Notes under the pieces: generated by a model
Told to the model about the DNA's origin: nothing
What the model saw: the letters and a program-made list of their open reading frames with translations, nothing else
Database searches by the model: none
Translations under genes and position numbers: made by a program
Shown: positions 1-10,224 of the stretch, piece after piece
Numbering within the stretch: the first letter of the stretch is position 1
Layout: the number at the start of each line of letters is the position of its first letter
Assembly (NCBI GenBank): GCA_964036665.1
Contig: OZ038527.1
Coordinates: 3,100,001-3,164,000 of the forward strand
Source of the DNA: Gordius sp. MW1
Lineage: Eukaryota; Nematomorpha; Gordioida; Gordea; Gordiidae
DNA length: 64,000 nucleotides
Direction: 5' to 3'

Positions 1-2
1 AA

Positions 3-257
3 CACCTGATCTCATGTTTCGTTAGAGAGTACGGTATCCAGGCCCTTAAAACGACAGAAAACCAGGCGGATTATGCATCAGAACCTGGCTGCCCCCTAGC
101 AATACTCAGTCCCATCCATCCTCACCCAAACACCATCGGAGATGGCCAAATACCTGAGACTTTCTCAGAAGACGAATTATTCGATTGGACCACTTGGGCC
201 AACGACACAGACGACGAAAACATAGATAGCGGGATAGGGACAGAACTAAACCAATGA
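3..257 (+). CDS. C-terminal tail of an unidentified ORF (truncated by window edge)
   Basis: An open frame enters the window at its left edge and runs 84 codons to a TGA at 255-257. I do not recognise the product. The end of the protein is acidic (SEDELFDWTTWANDTDDENI, then DSGIG), and base composition is clearly more GC-rich than the next 10 kb. About 27 bp after the stop is TATATAAGG (284-292), a good TATA box. A stop codon followed closely by a promoter-like motif is the arrangement expected where a retroelement ORF meets its 3' LTR, so a retrotransposon tail is possible, but no pol or gag motif is visible and no start codon is in the window. Confidence 0.4.
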   Translation, partial: HLISCFVREYGIQALKTTENQADYASEPGCPLAILSPIHPHPNTIGDGQIPETFSEDELFDWTTWANDTDDENIDSGIGTELNQ

Positions 258-283
258 CCCTATCTGCGCGTTCAAACTAGCAG

Positions 284-292
284 GTATATAAG
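284..292 (+). promoter_or_regulatory. TATA-box-like motif
   Basis: TATATAAGG sits in comparatively GC-rich sequence just after the ORF tail that ends at 257. It could be the promoter of an LTR or of an unknown downstream transcript; the ORF at 312-530 has no recognisable similarity. The strand and use are inferred. Confidence 0.3.
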
Positions 293-656
293 GAAGTCGC
301 TCCTAGAGGGCTTGCCTTTTGGAATTTTCCCTGATCTACGCTCCTCCCTTAACTCATTCCCTTCATTATCCCGCTTAACTATCAATTTCGTCGTATACGC
401 GTTCGCCATACTTACCTATTCTACCTTATTTGCTTTTTACACACATTACGCTTCGCATCGATGTTCATTTTATCGCTCATATGTTTTACAAAAATATATT
501 GAGGGGCACAGTAGGGCTCGCCCTACCTGATCCCACAGGTCTGAATACAGCAGCCTAACTGCTGTACTCAGATTGAATTTATTATGGCCTTTTCAAGTAG
601 AAAAGGATGCCAGTCACAAAATTCGCCGGGTGCTTAAAAAATCTTATGCTATCTTA

Positions 657-930
657 GGGCTTGTCTTAATATCGGATTTTGCTGCGCAGCAAAAATCGTT
701 GTACGGGTTATAACATAGCCGTGTCTAAACTTCGAATTCACAGCAGATTTACATATCAGACGCATAACATAACAGCGATTAATCTCAAGAGTTAAAATAA
801 ACAAAAAACGGTTTTAACTATCAAAAAACAAAATATTAAAAATTACAACCGAGTTTGCCACATGAAATTGAATCTGATATTTGATAAAGATAAATTCGCG
901 CCATTTGAATCTGAATCTTAAGACAAGTGC
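657..930. mobile_element. PIF/Harbinger-like MITE, 274 bp
   Basis: Terminal inverted repeats are GGGCTTGTCTTAA on the left and, read from the right end, GCACTTGTCTTAAG. The element is flanked on both sides by TTA (654-656 and 931-933), the 3-bp target duplication typical of PIF/Harbinger transposons. There is no coding capacity; the interior is AT-rich. It is a non-autonomous element that would need a transposase from elsewhere. Confidence 0.55.
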
Positions 931-1126
931 TTAGTCAAACTTATATAAATACTTTGTTTAATTATTGATTTAAAAATATTATTCAGACAGGATGATGTAA
1001 TTGATGCTAAATGAGGTGTTTTAGTAATATATACTACTTTATCTTAACTCATATTTTTATTTTCATATTATATTAATGCTCAGGATAAAAATGTGTAATA
1101 AATATATTAAATAATTATTTACAAAC

Positions 1127-1686
1127 TGTTGTAATTGCTTACTACACGAGTATTTCCTTATCTCACCCTCATCTATCTCCACGATTAATTACGCATAGTA
1201 AGACCAGCTGCGCTGGCAAGGCAATTATGCTTGAAGGACCGTACGGGGCATTTATTCTGTGAACTCACACACACACAAACCCCGTGTAACATCTGTGTAC
1301 TAATTTCGATATAGATTTATTTACGTGCGTGTTAGTCCCTCTTTCCCCATCGTTCTCTACGCGATTTATTTACGTGTAGGAATACATCACATGATACACA
1401 GCGAGTATTCCCATCATTATTTACGCGTAGTAATACAAACGCGTTTCTTTTCCTATTGGGGTTCTTTTGTTCATATTAATCATATGATGTCAATCCGCGC
1501 TTCATATACATCTTTCTCTTTGTTCTTATAATAATTAAGATTCTTTCGGGTTTTATCTTATTCGCCGATTCTTGGGCATCGTATATTTAAATAAAGGATA
1601 AATAAATCCTAATAAAATATAAGGTAAGCAAAAAATGAGTATAAATATTAACCTTTTAAATAATAAATTAATATACTTAATTTACA
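1127..1686. repeat. Left LTR of the CAAAC-flanked element
   Basis: It starts with TGTTGTAATTGCTTACTAC and ends TTTACA. It contains a short CA microsatellite (about 1264-1276) and AATAAAGGATAAAT near 1591, which could serve in 3'-end formation. It aligns with 2852-3435 with few differences until about 1605, after which the alignment is patchy. Confidence 0.75.
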
Positions 1687-2851
1687 ATGGTGTCAGAAAC
1701 AAAAGGGGAAACATATAATAAAGTTTTCAATAGGAAAAGATAATGTTTTTTGTTTTTCTTTTGGTTGGTGTATTGTTAATCCAGAAATATTAGGAGTAAA
1801 ATATAAAGAATGTAACGATTTGGATTGCTATTTTAACATTCATTTTTGGGTATTAAGAAGGGTGTGGCACTATTTTTAATTTTATATACGATGAGTTTGG
1901 CAGTATTTTGAAATTTTATAAATTAGTGCTTAAGTCCCAATAAAATCGCGCGAAGGTAAACATTTTTAATAATGCATGTTTTATTCCTTCCAATTTTTTC
2001 GCTTTTGCTTTTTTCGCATGGAATTTATTTAATATTTTTTAAACATGATTAACGCGCATGTGACCGTCAATCGCTATCCGTCATTGTCCTTGATTGATCA
2101 GCTGGTATCTAACAGTGCGAAATAGAGCGCCGAGAGTATGTGATTCCGGTGCTGTGGAACGCTATTGCAGTTCTGGAAAATTCTGTCGGTACCTGCTGGT
2201 GGTCAAGATGACGCGGTGGTATTTAACGTGTAGAACGAGGTTTCGGATATGCATGAGCGCACGTGTAACCCAGAAGCGAATTAATAACCCATTTTCGACG
2301 TTAATCGTCGGTACACTTTCGGGTGTGGCGCCTACGGGTGCGGCGTCTACGGACGCGTTTAATTAATTCGGAGGCTTAATACCTGGTAGACCTGTTTTTT
2401 TTTTGGCTATATGCCGTATCACCTTTAATTAGGTTTGATGAGGTCGAGATTCCTGGGTGGCAAATATTTTGCCCTGTGCGCATGATTGATTGATTTTTTG
2501 GAGTTAATTACCTCGCATGTACGAAGGGAAGTTAATACCATCGTTGTCAGGTCCAAGGTTACCGTTATGGAGTTCATAGCTCCTAGGTGATTATGGTAGG
2601 CGGAGTTGCATTTTATGCGAGATACGCCTGATGCAAATTTCCCCCTAGCAAGCTTGAAGGGTATGGTACGTTTCAATTTTATGGTCAACGACAAAATCAA
2701 ATCGAAAAGACCGAACCGGAAGACGAGCCTGAAAACGTTCAACAATACAGTGCGCTTCGTACGTCTCAACAATGGACAGCGGTCAACAACTAAGACGACC
2801 GTGCTTAGAAGTCAACAATCGGGTCGGAGGAGGTTATCGTGAAGGGTATGG

Positions 2852-3435
2852 TGTTATAGTTACTTACTACATGAGTATTTCCTTACCCCACCCTCATCTA
2901 TCTCCAAGATTAATTACGCATAGTAAGACCAGCTGCGCTGGCAAGGCAATTATGCTTGAAGGAGCGTACGGGGCATTTATTCTGTGAACTCACACACACA
3001 CACAAACCCCGTGTAACATCTGTGTACTAATTACGACATAGATTTATTTACGTGCGTGTTAGTCCCTCTCTCCCCATCGTTCTCTACGCGATTTATTTAC
3101 GTGTAGGGATACATCACATGATACACAGCGAGTATTCCCATCATTATTTACGCGTAGTATTTAACGCGTTTCTTTTCCTATTGGGATTCTTTTGTTCATA
3201 TTAATCATATGATGTCAATCCGCGCTTCATATACATCTTTCTCTTTGTTCTTATAATAATTAAGATTCTTTCGGGTATTATCTTATTCGCCGATTCTTGG
3301 GCATCGTTTATTTAAATAAAGGATAAATGAATACCAAACGGAGATTTAAGGTAAGATTGAAAATCCCATTTAACAACATTGAATAATAATAAAATCTAAT
3401 AATAATAATAACTCTTTTTAACTTTGGGTATTACA
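2852..3435. repeat. Right LTR of the CAAAC-flanked element
   Basis: It starts with TGTTATAGTTACTTACTAC and ends ATTACA, followed directly by the CAAAC target duplication. It is 24 bp longer than the left LTR, partly because of an AAT-rich stretch at about 3385-3410. Confidence 0.75.
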
Positions 3436-3440
3436 CAAAC

Positions 3441-4217
3441 CTAAAGGCCACTCATATTTTATTGAACTAGCTAAAACTTCTGAAATTTAAATTTTACTTT
3501 GATATAGATTTAATCTCAATTATAATAATTTACATTTAATATCCTAAATAAATGTGAATTATACAAAATAGATAAATAAATTAAATTAACTATATATGAT
3601 TGTAATGACTAATAAAGAAAATTTTAAGCAAAGATGTCAAATATAAAATCTCCTCTCGTCTTGAAGTCAAAAATCTCGCTCGATCTCGACTCAACTCCGT
3701 TTTCAATTCTAGGTCTAGTCTCGGTGATTAGTGCATACTTTTTGCGCGCACTTCGCCTTATTTTGTTTTAAAGAATGCTAATTTGCATGTGCGCGTTTTA
3801 ACTTAATAAATAGGAAAATACCAATATCTGCGTTGAAGTGTGATACAACACTTCGTTGCACATATAAATCCTGCTGGTATCTGTCAAGGATATGTTGTTC
3901 AAGTTGCCTGTGCTGGGTAGTCCGTTCACAAAACACTTAAATTTTAGGGTGCCGGTACAATGGGGCGTTAGTGTGGAGCCCTGATTGAATCTGTCTGTGC
4001 AGGGTAAGGAGTGATTATACGTTTTCAATGATATTGTATTTCAACCCAGCTCACGGTCCAAGGTTGACCACCAAATTTGAAGGTTGTGCTATTATATGAC
4101 GGTTATTAGCTTGTTTAATATGTCAGTTGATGAAGGCTACCGTCATGGGCTGGACCAGGGTCATCTCTAACTGAGTTTTATATTCCGGGTGATTATAAAA
4201 TGGACCTATGAAGGGTA
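3441..4217. other. Intergenic, no gene seen
   Basis: AT-rich sequence without a supportable ORF. At about 3640-3740 there is a TCTCGTCT/GATCTCGACTC-rich stretch that resembles, in composition and words, the segment at 23130-23236; both may be copies of one degraded repeat. Confidence 0.5.
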
Positions 4218-6016
4218 CCTGTGTCTAGAGTCCTGCATGGGCCAGTAGACCCATCAACCCGCCCAGCCCAGCCCAGCCTATGATGGGTTGGGCTGGGTGG
4301 CTGGGCTGGGCTGGGTCGAGGAAAATAAATATTTTAATGGGCTGGGTTAAGTAAATAATATATTTTAATGGGCTGGGGTGGGTTGGGCCTAAATAAATTT
4401 GATGGGCTGGGCTGAGAAATGTTGAATAATAAAAAATTAATATTAAAATTAATATATTAATTCAAATTCTAATTAAGTTTTGCAATTCTAAATTTTAATT
4501 AACATCCGTCGCTTCGCATTTTACTAATTTATTTTATTCTATTAACATGTTAAAACCGCCAACTTTTAAATATATTGATAACGACAATGCTAAAAGCACC
4601 TCAAATATATGGAAAGTATTTATGTTGGAAGTAGGAGATAACAACAAATTAACAGGAAAAGTTAAATGCAGGCTCTGTAATGCTATCTAGAGTCATAACG
4701 TCAAAATAGGTAAAACAAGATTGACTATTAAATCCAATATCTATTTTAATATAAACTTTATTTAGGTACAAGTCATTAAAGAGGCATGCTTTGCTAAAAA
4801 TAAGGAAGAAAGAAATGACAAATATTCTTGTATCATGTATCCAAAGGCTCCCATCAAAAAAGATGAGGCAAGATACTATTAAAGAACTTATATCATATCT
4901 CTGCCATGATATTAGGTCGTTTGAATCAATTAATGGTGAGGGCTTTAAAAAATTCTGCCAATATCTTGTCAAGATTGGTAATTTACATTGTAATGTAGAC
5001 ATTGATTGTCTATTACCTTCACCAACTACGATATCAAGAAATTTAACCTATTCTTCAGACAAATTAAGAGCCAAGTTGACACCAATATTTAAAGAGTACC
5101 TTGATAAAGGCTCCTGTTCTGCGACCACTGACATGTGGACAGACGATTTTGTAAAAATTCTTACTTGACACTTACTCTTCATTATATAGATAAAAAATTA
5201 ATATTAAATAAATTTGTTTTATTTACCTCTAAATTTTATGAAGAAAAAAAGACAGGGGAAAATATTAAAAAAAGTCTACTTTCTAACTTTATATCTCATG
5301 GATTTGACCTAGATCATTTTACTCATATAGCATATGTGACAGATCAAGGCACTAATATGATTAAAGCACTTGAGAACAATAAAAGACTGAATTGTTGTGC
5401 ACATGTATCAAATACTGTGCTGGGAAACACTTGGGAAGAGAATTTTCTGTTAAGTGAGACACCTAAAATATATCAAATTTTTGTCTGCTGTAAAAAACTT
5501 GTACAATATATGAAACAAAGTGGGCTGGTCAACAAACTGCCTAAAACCCTTTATCAAGATATTCAAACACGGTATAGTTATATTTGGCATTTTTATTAAT
5601 TATACAATTATTTTAGATGGAATAGCAAAAACAAATTACACGCTTCAACAAGAAAAATCAACCGGCAAACTGTTTGCAGATTCTGGTAGAGTTTTTTACT
5701 GTGAACACAAATATGTTTTTAGTTTTTTCCCTATACGTCAAGTTTTTTAGATATTTGCTGTCAAAGTTGCCAAAAACGCGATTTTAGCGTTTTTCAAACG
5801 TCAATAACTTGCAAATAAGTTGGTAAAAATTTTATTTAATAGATTTAGTTCGTAGATATATGGGAGAGGAATGTATTCACAATTTTTTTTTATCCTAGTA
5901 CTTTTCTTTTTAAATTATATACAAAATTAACTATCCCTATCTTTTACATTGACAAATTACACCAAACTTTAGGGCGCCCTCCTTTCTCTTCAACACTTGT
6001 TGTTGTTTGTGTTGTT

Positions 6017-6190
6017 TGTAGTATTCTTAACTACAATGTAGTATATCAACTACTCAGAAATCGCTGAAGCTTTTTATTAATATGCAAAATCAACTAAAAC
6101 ATGTGATGATGAAAAAAACGTATATATTCCACTAGGAACAACGAACTTAAACGTATATATAAATACAAAGTATAAATCTATGATATTACA
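6017..6190 (-). repeat. 3' LTR of the gypsy element
   Basis: 174 bp, starting TG and ending CA in plus-strand view; no difference found from 10051-10224. It is preceded in transcript sense by a polypurine tract. Confidence 0.96.
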
Positions 6191-6202
6191 TTTCTCCCTA
6201 TT

Positions 6203-9200
6203 TTAAAAGTTAAATTCATCGTGGAATCGTACCGGTGGTTTTGATATTCTTGTTGAACGTCGCAATATAGGGGGACTTTCAACTCCTTCTATGTTTTGTT
6301 CCAAACCTGTTGTCGCAGTCTCTAAACTTGGCATAAACTGTGATCGCAGCCTAAACTTCATTTGATCAGCATGTTTTCTTTTGATTCCACCGTCTGTCCG
6401 GACATTATACGAATAGTGGCCCTTCCGTTCTACAATAATACCTTTGTACCATCCCGGCTTAATTTTGTTGCGAATCCATACTGGATCTCCAACATCAAAT
6501 TCCCTAAAACGTACATTTTGATCGTGATATGTTTTCTGCTTCCATATCTTCTCCCTTATTACGTTTCTTAAATCCGGCTTTATTAAATCTAGTGCGGTTT
6601 GTAATCTCCTTCCTAAAAATAATTCGGATGGGGTTTTTCCCGTCGTCGCTTGAGGAGAGTTTCTGTAACTTATCAAGACCTGTTGGAGACAAGGTTCTTT
6701 GTTCCAAGTCTGTTTTCTCGCCGCATAATATCTTGTTTTTAACGTCCTTATCATCCTTTCGGCCTGCCCATTGGTTTTAGGATGATATGGAGTCGATTTT
6801 ATGTGAGTAATATTATTTGAAACACAGAATTTGAAAAATTCTTGTCCAGCAAATTGTGGTCCATTGTCTGACACAATCTGCGTCGGAATTCCAAATCTAC
6901 AGAACCAATTCCGTAGATGATTGATTACGGCCGATGTTGTTGTCGAAGTTACCGTTGCTACCTCAACCCATTTTGAGAATGAGTCTATTAATACTAACCA
7001 CCATTTTCCTTCTATTGGACCAGCTATATCAATGTGCACACGGTCCCACACACGATCAGGTAAATTCCATGGATAGAGCGGTACCTGCTTTTCTGGAGGT
7101 CGCACTTCTTGACATCCTTCGCATGATTTTACATGTCTGTCAATGTCTTCATCCATTCTCGGCCAATAAACATAATAGCGACAAACATTTCGCATCCCAG
7201 TAATTCCAGGATGTCCTTGATGTAAAATCCGAAGAACCAAATTCTGTAAAGATTTCGGAATGATCAACCTATTTCCTAGAAATAGTAGTCCACTTTCGTA
7301 TGAAATCTCTTCACGTTTATTGAAATATCCTTTTATATCTAACTGAAATTTGGACATGTCAATGCGCCAATTGCGCTCAATAGCACGAATTAATTCTAGA
7401 CAACTACGATCTGTCTTTATTGCATTTTTAATCATTTCTCTATTCAGTGTTAAGTCCTCGATCATTAATAACCCAATATTGTTTATATTTGCAACGTCAC
7501 CATCTTCGTGAGTAGTCAATCTAGACAGAGCATCTGCACATTTGTTGTTTTTACCCATACGATATTTAATTTCATATTGATATGAATTTAATAGTAAAGC
7601 CCACCGTACCAGCCTGTTATTAACGATTTTGGGTAGATCCCTTTTACAACCGAAAATTCTTTCTAACGGTTTGTGGTCCGTTGTTAACGTAAATTTTCGT
7701 CCTCTGAGATACTGATTAAATTTCTCAACTCCAAAAATTATGGCTCTAGCTTCACGGTCAATCGTCGAATAATGTTTTTCTGATTGGCTCAACGTTCTAG
7801 AAGCATAAGCTATGGGCCTTTCAGATTTGTCGGGAAAAACATGAGATATCACGGCGCCTACACCTGTCTCGGACGCATCAACTGCAAGATTAACTGGTAA
7901 CGTTGTACTATACGGTACTAAGGTGTCAGTAGATGAAAGCATCAACTTAACTTCATCAAAAATTTTTTGTTCCTGAATTGTCCATCTCCACATTATGGTA
8001 GAACCAGTTAAGGCATGTAGTGGAGCACATTTTTCGTGTAATCGAGGAATAAACCGTTCCTGATAATTTACAAGACCTAAAAATGAGCGTAGCTCCTTTT
8101 TATTTTCTGGTATCTTGAAATTCTTAATTGACTTAATGCGTTCTTCTGTAGGGTGGATACCTGTCGAATCAATTTTATGTCCTAGATAGATAACTGAGTT
8201 TTGGAAAAATTTGACTTTTTCCTTTTTTGCTTTCAGCCCAGCATTTTGTATTCTTGTTAGGACCTCGTTTAGATTTTTCAAATGGTCATCTTGATTTAAC
8301 CCCGTGACTATAATATCATCTAACAGTACCCCAGTGTGCGGAATTCCCTTTAATAAGTTTTCCATATATCGTTGAAAAAGATTTGGTGCCGTCGCTAAAC
8401 CAAATGGCAAACGTTTGTACCTAAAATGACCAACATGCGTAGCAATTGTTAACAATTGTCTACTCTCTTCATCTACCATCATTTGTAAATACGCGTCGCG
8501 TAGATCTATCACTGTATATTTCTCACCACCAGCTATTTTTGTAATTAGATCATCAAATGTTGGCAGCATATGATCATTGGTACTAAGGTAGGGGTTCAAA
8601 GTAACTCTGAAATCCCCACAGATTCGAATAGAACCATTCCCTTTAACAAAATTTACCGTTGGTGTGATCCATTTAACTTCACTTAAAGATGGGTCCACTC
8701 GTTCAATAATGTTTTCATCCTCCAACCTTTTTAATTCCAATTCTACTTTTTTCCTTAACGGAAACGGTACCCTTCGGGGTTGAAATGATATTGGCTGGCT
8801 TTCATCTTTTAAAAATATTTTGACTTTATAATTCTTAATAACTCCGGGGCCATCGCTAAATATAGTTGGATACCGAGTAAGTAATAGGGAATCTAATTCC
8901 TGTTGTATTTTGTTTATTGAAACCTCACCCGGCAGGTCAAGGTCAAACGCTTTTATCCAGTCAAGGCCAAAAATTGCCCCTTCGTTTGCTGTTGTAACCA
9001 CTACAGGTAATGTCAAAACTTTTAGACCAAGTTGAACTGTAACTTTAGTTTTTCCTAAGATTGGTATTGGATGGTATCCAAAAGATCTTAATTTTGGGCA
9101 TTCTTCAAGAGTTGGATTCTGAATCAAATTATAAATTTCTTGGTTTATAATTGAGACTGCTGCTCCTGTGTCGAAAAGCATCTTGCATAGTTTTTGGTTG

Positions 9201-10018
9201 ATACAAACCTTGATATAGGATATCTTCATCCCCAAACTTGTATAATTTTTTACGTGTAAAGTATTTATCATATTGACAGATCCTGTATGACAAAATCTTG
9301 CAAAGTGTCCCCTTCTGTGGCATTTGTAGCACTCTTTATTTAATGCTGGGCACTTGTTTACTTCATGCACATTTCCACATCTCTCACATCTTTTAGTAGA
9401 TGTTGATCCTTGGTGGAGAAATTTCTTTGTGGTGACATGTCTAAATTTTGGCTTAGACTTTTGATATATTACATCTATTTCATGAGTTACTACTTCATTT
9501 CTTGCTAATTCCATTGCTTCAGCAATTTTATACAAATCTTCAAACGTAATTGCATTTCCTTCGGGATCAACTGCATCTGGCCATCTTGTTCTAACTTCAA
9601 TTTCAAAAGTTTTATTCTGTATTCCATGCAAAAATTGATCCCTCAACCTTTCATTAAGTTGTATAGAAAAGTCACATTCTTCTGCAATTTGTTTCAATTT
9701 TGTTGCATAATCTTTTATTGACTCTCCATCTTTTTTTAGGCAACGAATAAACATTAATCTATTTTGAAAAATGGTATTTTTTACAGTAAATACCTTTCTG
9801 ATGATTTGAATCAATTCATTGTATTTTAGTTTAGTAATATCCTTTGGGTATACAAAAGTTCTTATCTTCTCGATGTGAGATAAGCCCATATACGCTAAAA
9901 TCAGCGTGGTGGCTTTCTTATCCAAATTTTCAATATTCCTGGCCCTAAAAATATTTTCAATGGTAAATATATAAGAATTAATCTTATCTGTGCCATTGTA
10001 GCAAGGAATTATGTCCAT
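6203..10018 (-). CDS. Gag-Pol polyprotein of the Ty3/gypsy element (single frame)
   Basis: One uninterrupted frame of 1271 codons encodes gag and pol without a frameshift. In order: gag capsid-like region (about residues 1-215); CCHC knuckle CYKCHRRGHFARFC (~230-245); retroviral-type aspartic protease LFDTGAAVSII (~280); reverse transcriptase with RLPFGLATAPNLFQRYMENL and the active-site box VLLDDIIV (~560-570); RNase H with VDASETGVGAVIS and TLTTDHKPLERIFG; integrase zinc-binding HPGITGMRNVCR...CEGCQ; catalytic core VHIDIAGP, VSDNGPQFAG and STPYHPKTNGQAERM giving D, D and E; then a GPY/F-like end near WIRNKIKPGWYKG. The RT box has Leu where most Ty3 elements have Tyr or Phe before the two Asp. 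I chose the ATG at 10018, the first in frame. The product would copy element RNA into DNA and integrate it. Confidence 0.97.
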   Translation of the reverse strand: MDIIPCYNGTDKINSYIFTIENIFRARNIENLDKKATTLILAYMGLSHIEKIRTFVYPKDITKLKYNELIQIIRKVFTVKNTIFQNRLMFIRCLKKDGESIKDYATKLKQIAEECDFSIQLNERLRDQFLHGIQNKTFEIEVRTRWPDAVDPEGNAITFEDLYKIAEAMELARNEVVTHEIDVIYQKSKPKFRHVTTKKFLHQGSTSTKRCERCGNVHEVNKCPALNKECYKCHRRGHFARFCHTGSVNMINTLHVKNYTSLGMKISYIKVCINQKLCKMLFDTGAAVSIINQEIYNLIQNPTLEECPKLRSFGYHPIPILGKTKVTVQLGLKVLTLPVVVTTANEGAIFGLDWIKAFDLDLPGEVSINKIQQELDSLLLTRYPTIFSDGPGVIKNYKVKIFLKDESQPISFQPRRVPFPLRKKVELELKRLEDENIIERVDPSLSEVKWITPTVNFVKGNGSIRICGDFRVTLNPYLSTNDHMLPTFDDLITKIAGGEKYTVIDLRDAYLQMMVDEESRQLLTIATHVGHFRYKRLPFGLATAPNLFQRYMENLLKGIPHTGVLLDDIIVTGLNQDDHLKNLNEVLTRIQNAGLKAKKEKVKFFQNSVIYLGHKIDSTGIHPTEERIKSIKNFKIPENKKELRSFLGLVNYQERFIPRLHEKCAPLHALTGSTIMWRWTIQEQKIFDEVKLMLSSTDTLVPYSTTLPVNLAVDASETGVGAVISHVFPDKSERPIAYASRTLSQSEKHYSTIDREARAIIFGVEKFNQYLRGRKFTLTTDHKPLERIFGCKRDLPKIVNNRLVRWALLLNSYQYEIKYRMGKNNKCADALSRLTTHEDGDVANINNIGLLMIEDLTLNREMIKNAIKTDRSCLELIRAIERNWRIDMSKFQLDIKGYFNKREEISYESGLLFLGNRLIIPKSLQNLVLRILHQGHPGITGMRNVCRYYVYWPRMDEDIDRHVKSCEGCQEVRPPEKQVPLYPWNLPDRVWDRVHIDIAGPIEGKWWLVLIDSFSKWVEVATVTSTTTSAVINHLRNWFCRFGIPTQIVSDNGPQFAGQEFFKFCVSNNITHIKSTPYHPKTNGQAERMIRTLKTRYYAARKQTWNKEPCLQQVLISYRNSPQATTGKTPSELFLGRRLQTALDLIKPDLRNVIREKIWKQKTYHDQNVRFREFDVGDPVWIRNKIKPGWYKGIIVERKGHYSYNVRTDGGIKRKHADQMKFRLRSQFMPSLETATTGLEQNIEGVESPPILRRSTRISKPPVRFHDEFNF

Positions 10019-10050
10019 GGCCAAAGAATATGTAGTACCGCGCCAATAAA

Positions 10051-10224
10051 TGTAGTATTCTTAACTACAATGTAGTATATCAACTACTCAGAAATCGCTG
10101 AAGCTTTTTATTAATATGCAAAATCAACTAAAACATGTGATGATGAAAAAAACGTATATATTCCACTAGGAACAACGAACTTAAACGTATATATAAATAC
10201 AAAGTATAAATCTATGATATTACA
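10051..10224 (-). repeat. 5' LTR of the gypsy element
   Basis: 174 bp, identical to the other LTR by direct comparison. At this length any promoter must be compact; minus-strand sequence contains TATATATACGTT-like AT-rich words but no TATA box that I would single out. Confidence 0.96.

Larger units (their letters stand above)
1127..3435. mobile_element. Non-autonomous LTR retrotransposon, 2.3 kb
   Basis: Two direct repeats (1127-1686 and 2852-3435) both begin TGTTRTARTTRCTTACTAC and end in TTACA/ATTACA. The whole is bounded by the same 5 bp, CAAAC, at 1122-1126 and 3436-3440, as left by an integrase. Just inside the left repeat is TGGTGTCAGAAAC (1689-1701), placed like a tRNA primer-binding site. 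The purine-rich GAAGGGTATGG lies directly before the right repeat, like a polypurine tract. The internal 1165 bp encode nothing recognisable, so this is a TRIM/LARD-type element mobilised in trans. The two LTRs are close to identical for about 480 bp but diverge near their 3' ends, where one or both have been altered. Confidence 0.8.
6017..10224 (-). mobile_element. Intact Ty3/gypsy LTR retrotransposon, 4.2 kb
   Basis: Two 174-bp LTRs (6017-6190 and 10051-10224), both TGTAGTATTC...GATATTACA, look identical base for base. The flanks are TTGTT at 6012-6016 and 10225-10229, a perfect 5-bp target duplication. The element runs on the minus strand: 5' LTR on the right, then TTGGCGCGGTACTAC as a candidate primer-binding site, one long gag-pol frame, and the polypurine AATAGGGAGAAA just before the 3' LTR (6191-6202). 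Identical LTRs plus an intact frame point to a very recent insertion. There is no env frame. It sits inside the loop of the foldback element. Confidence 0.97.
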
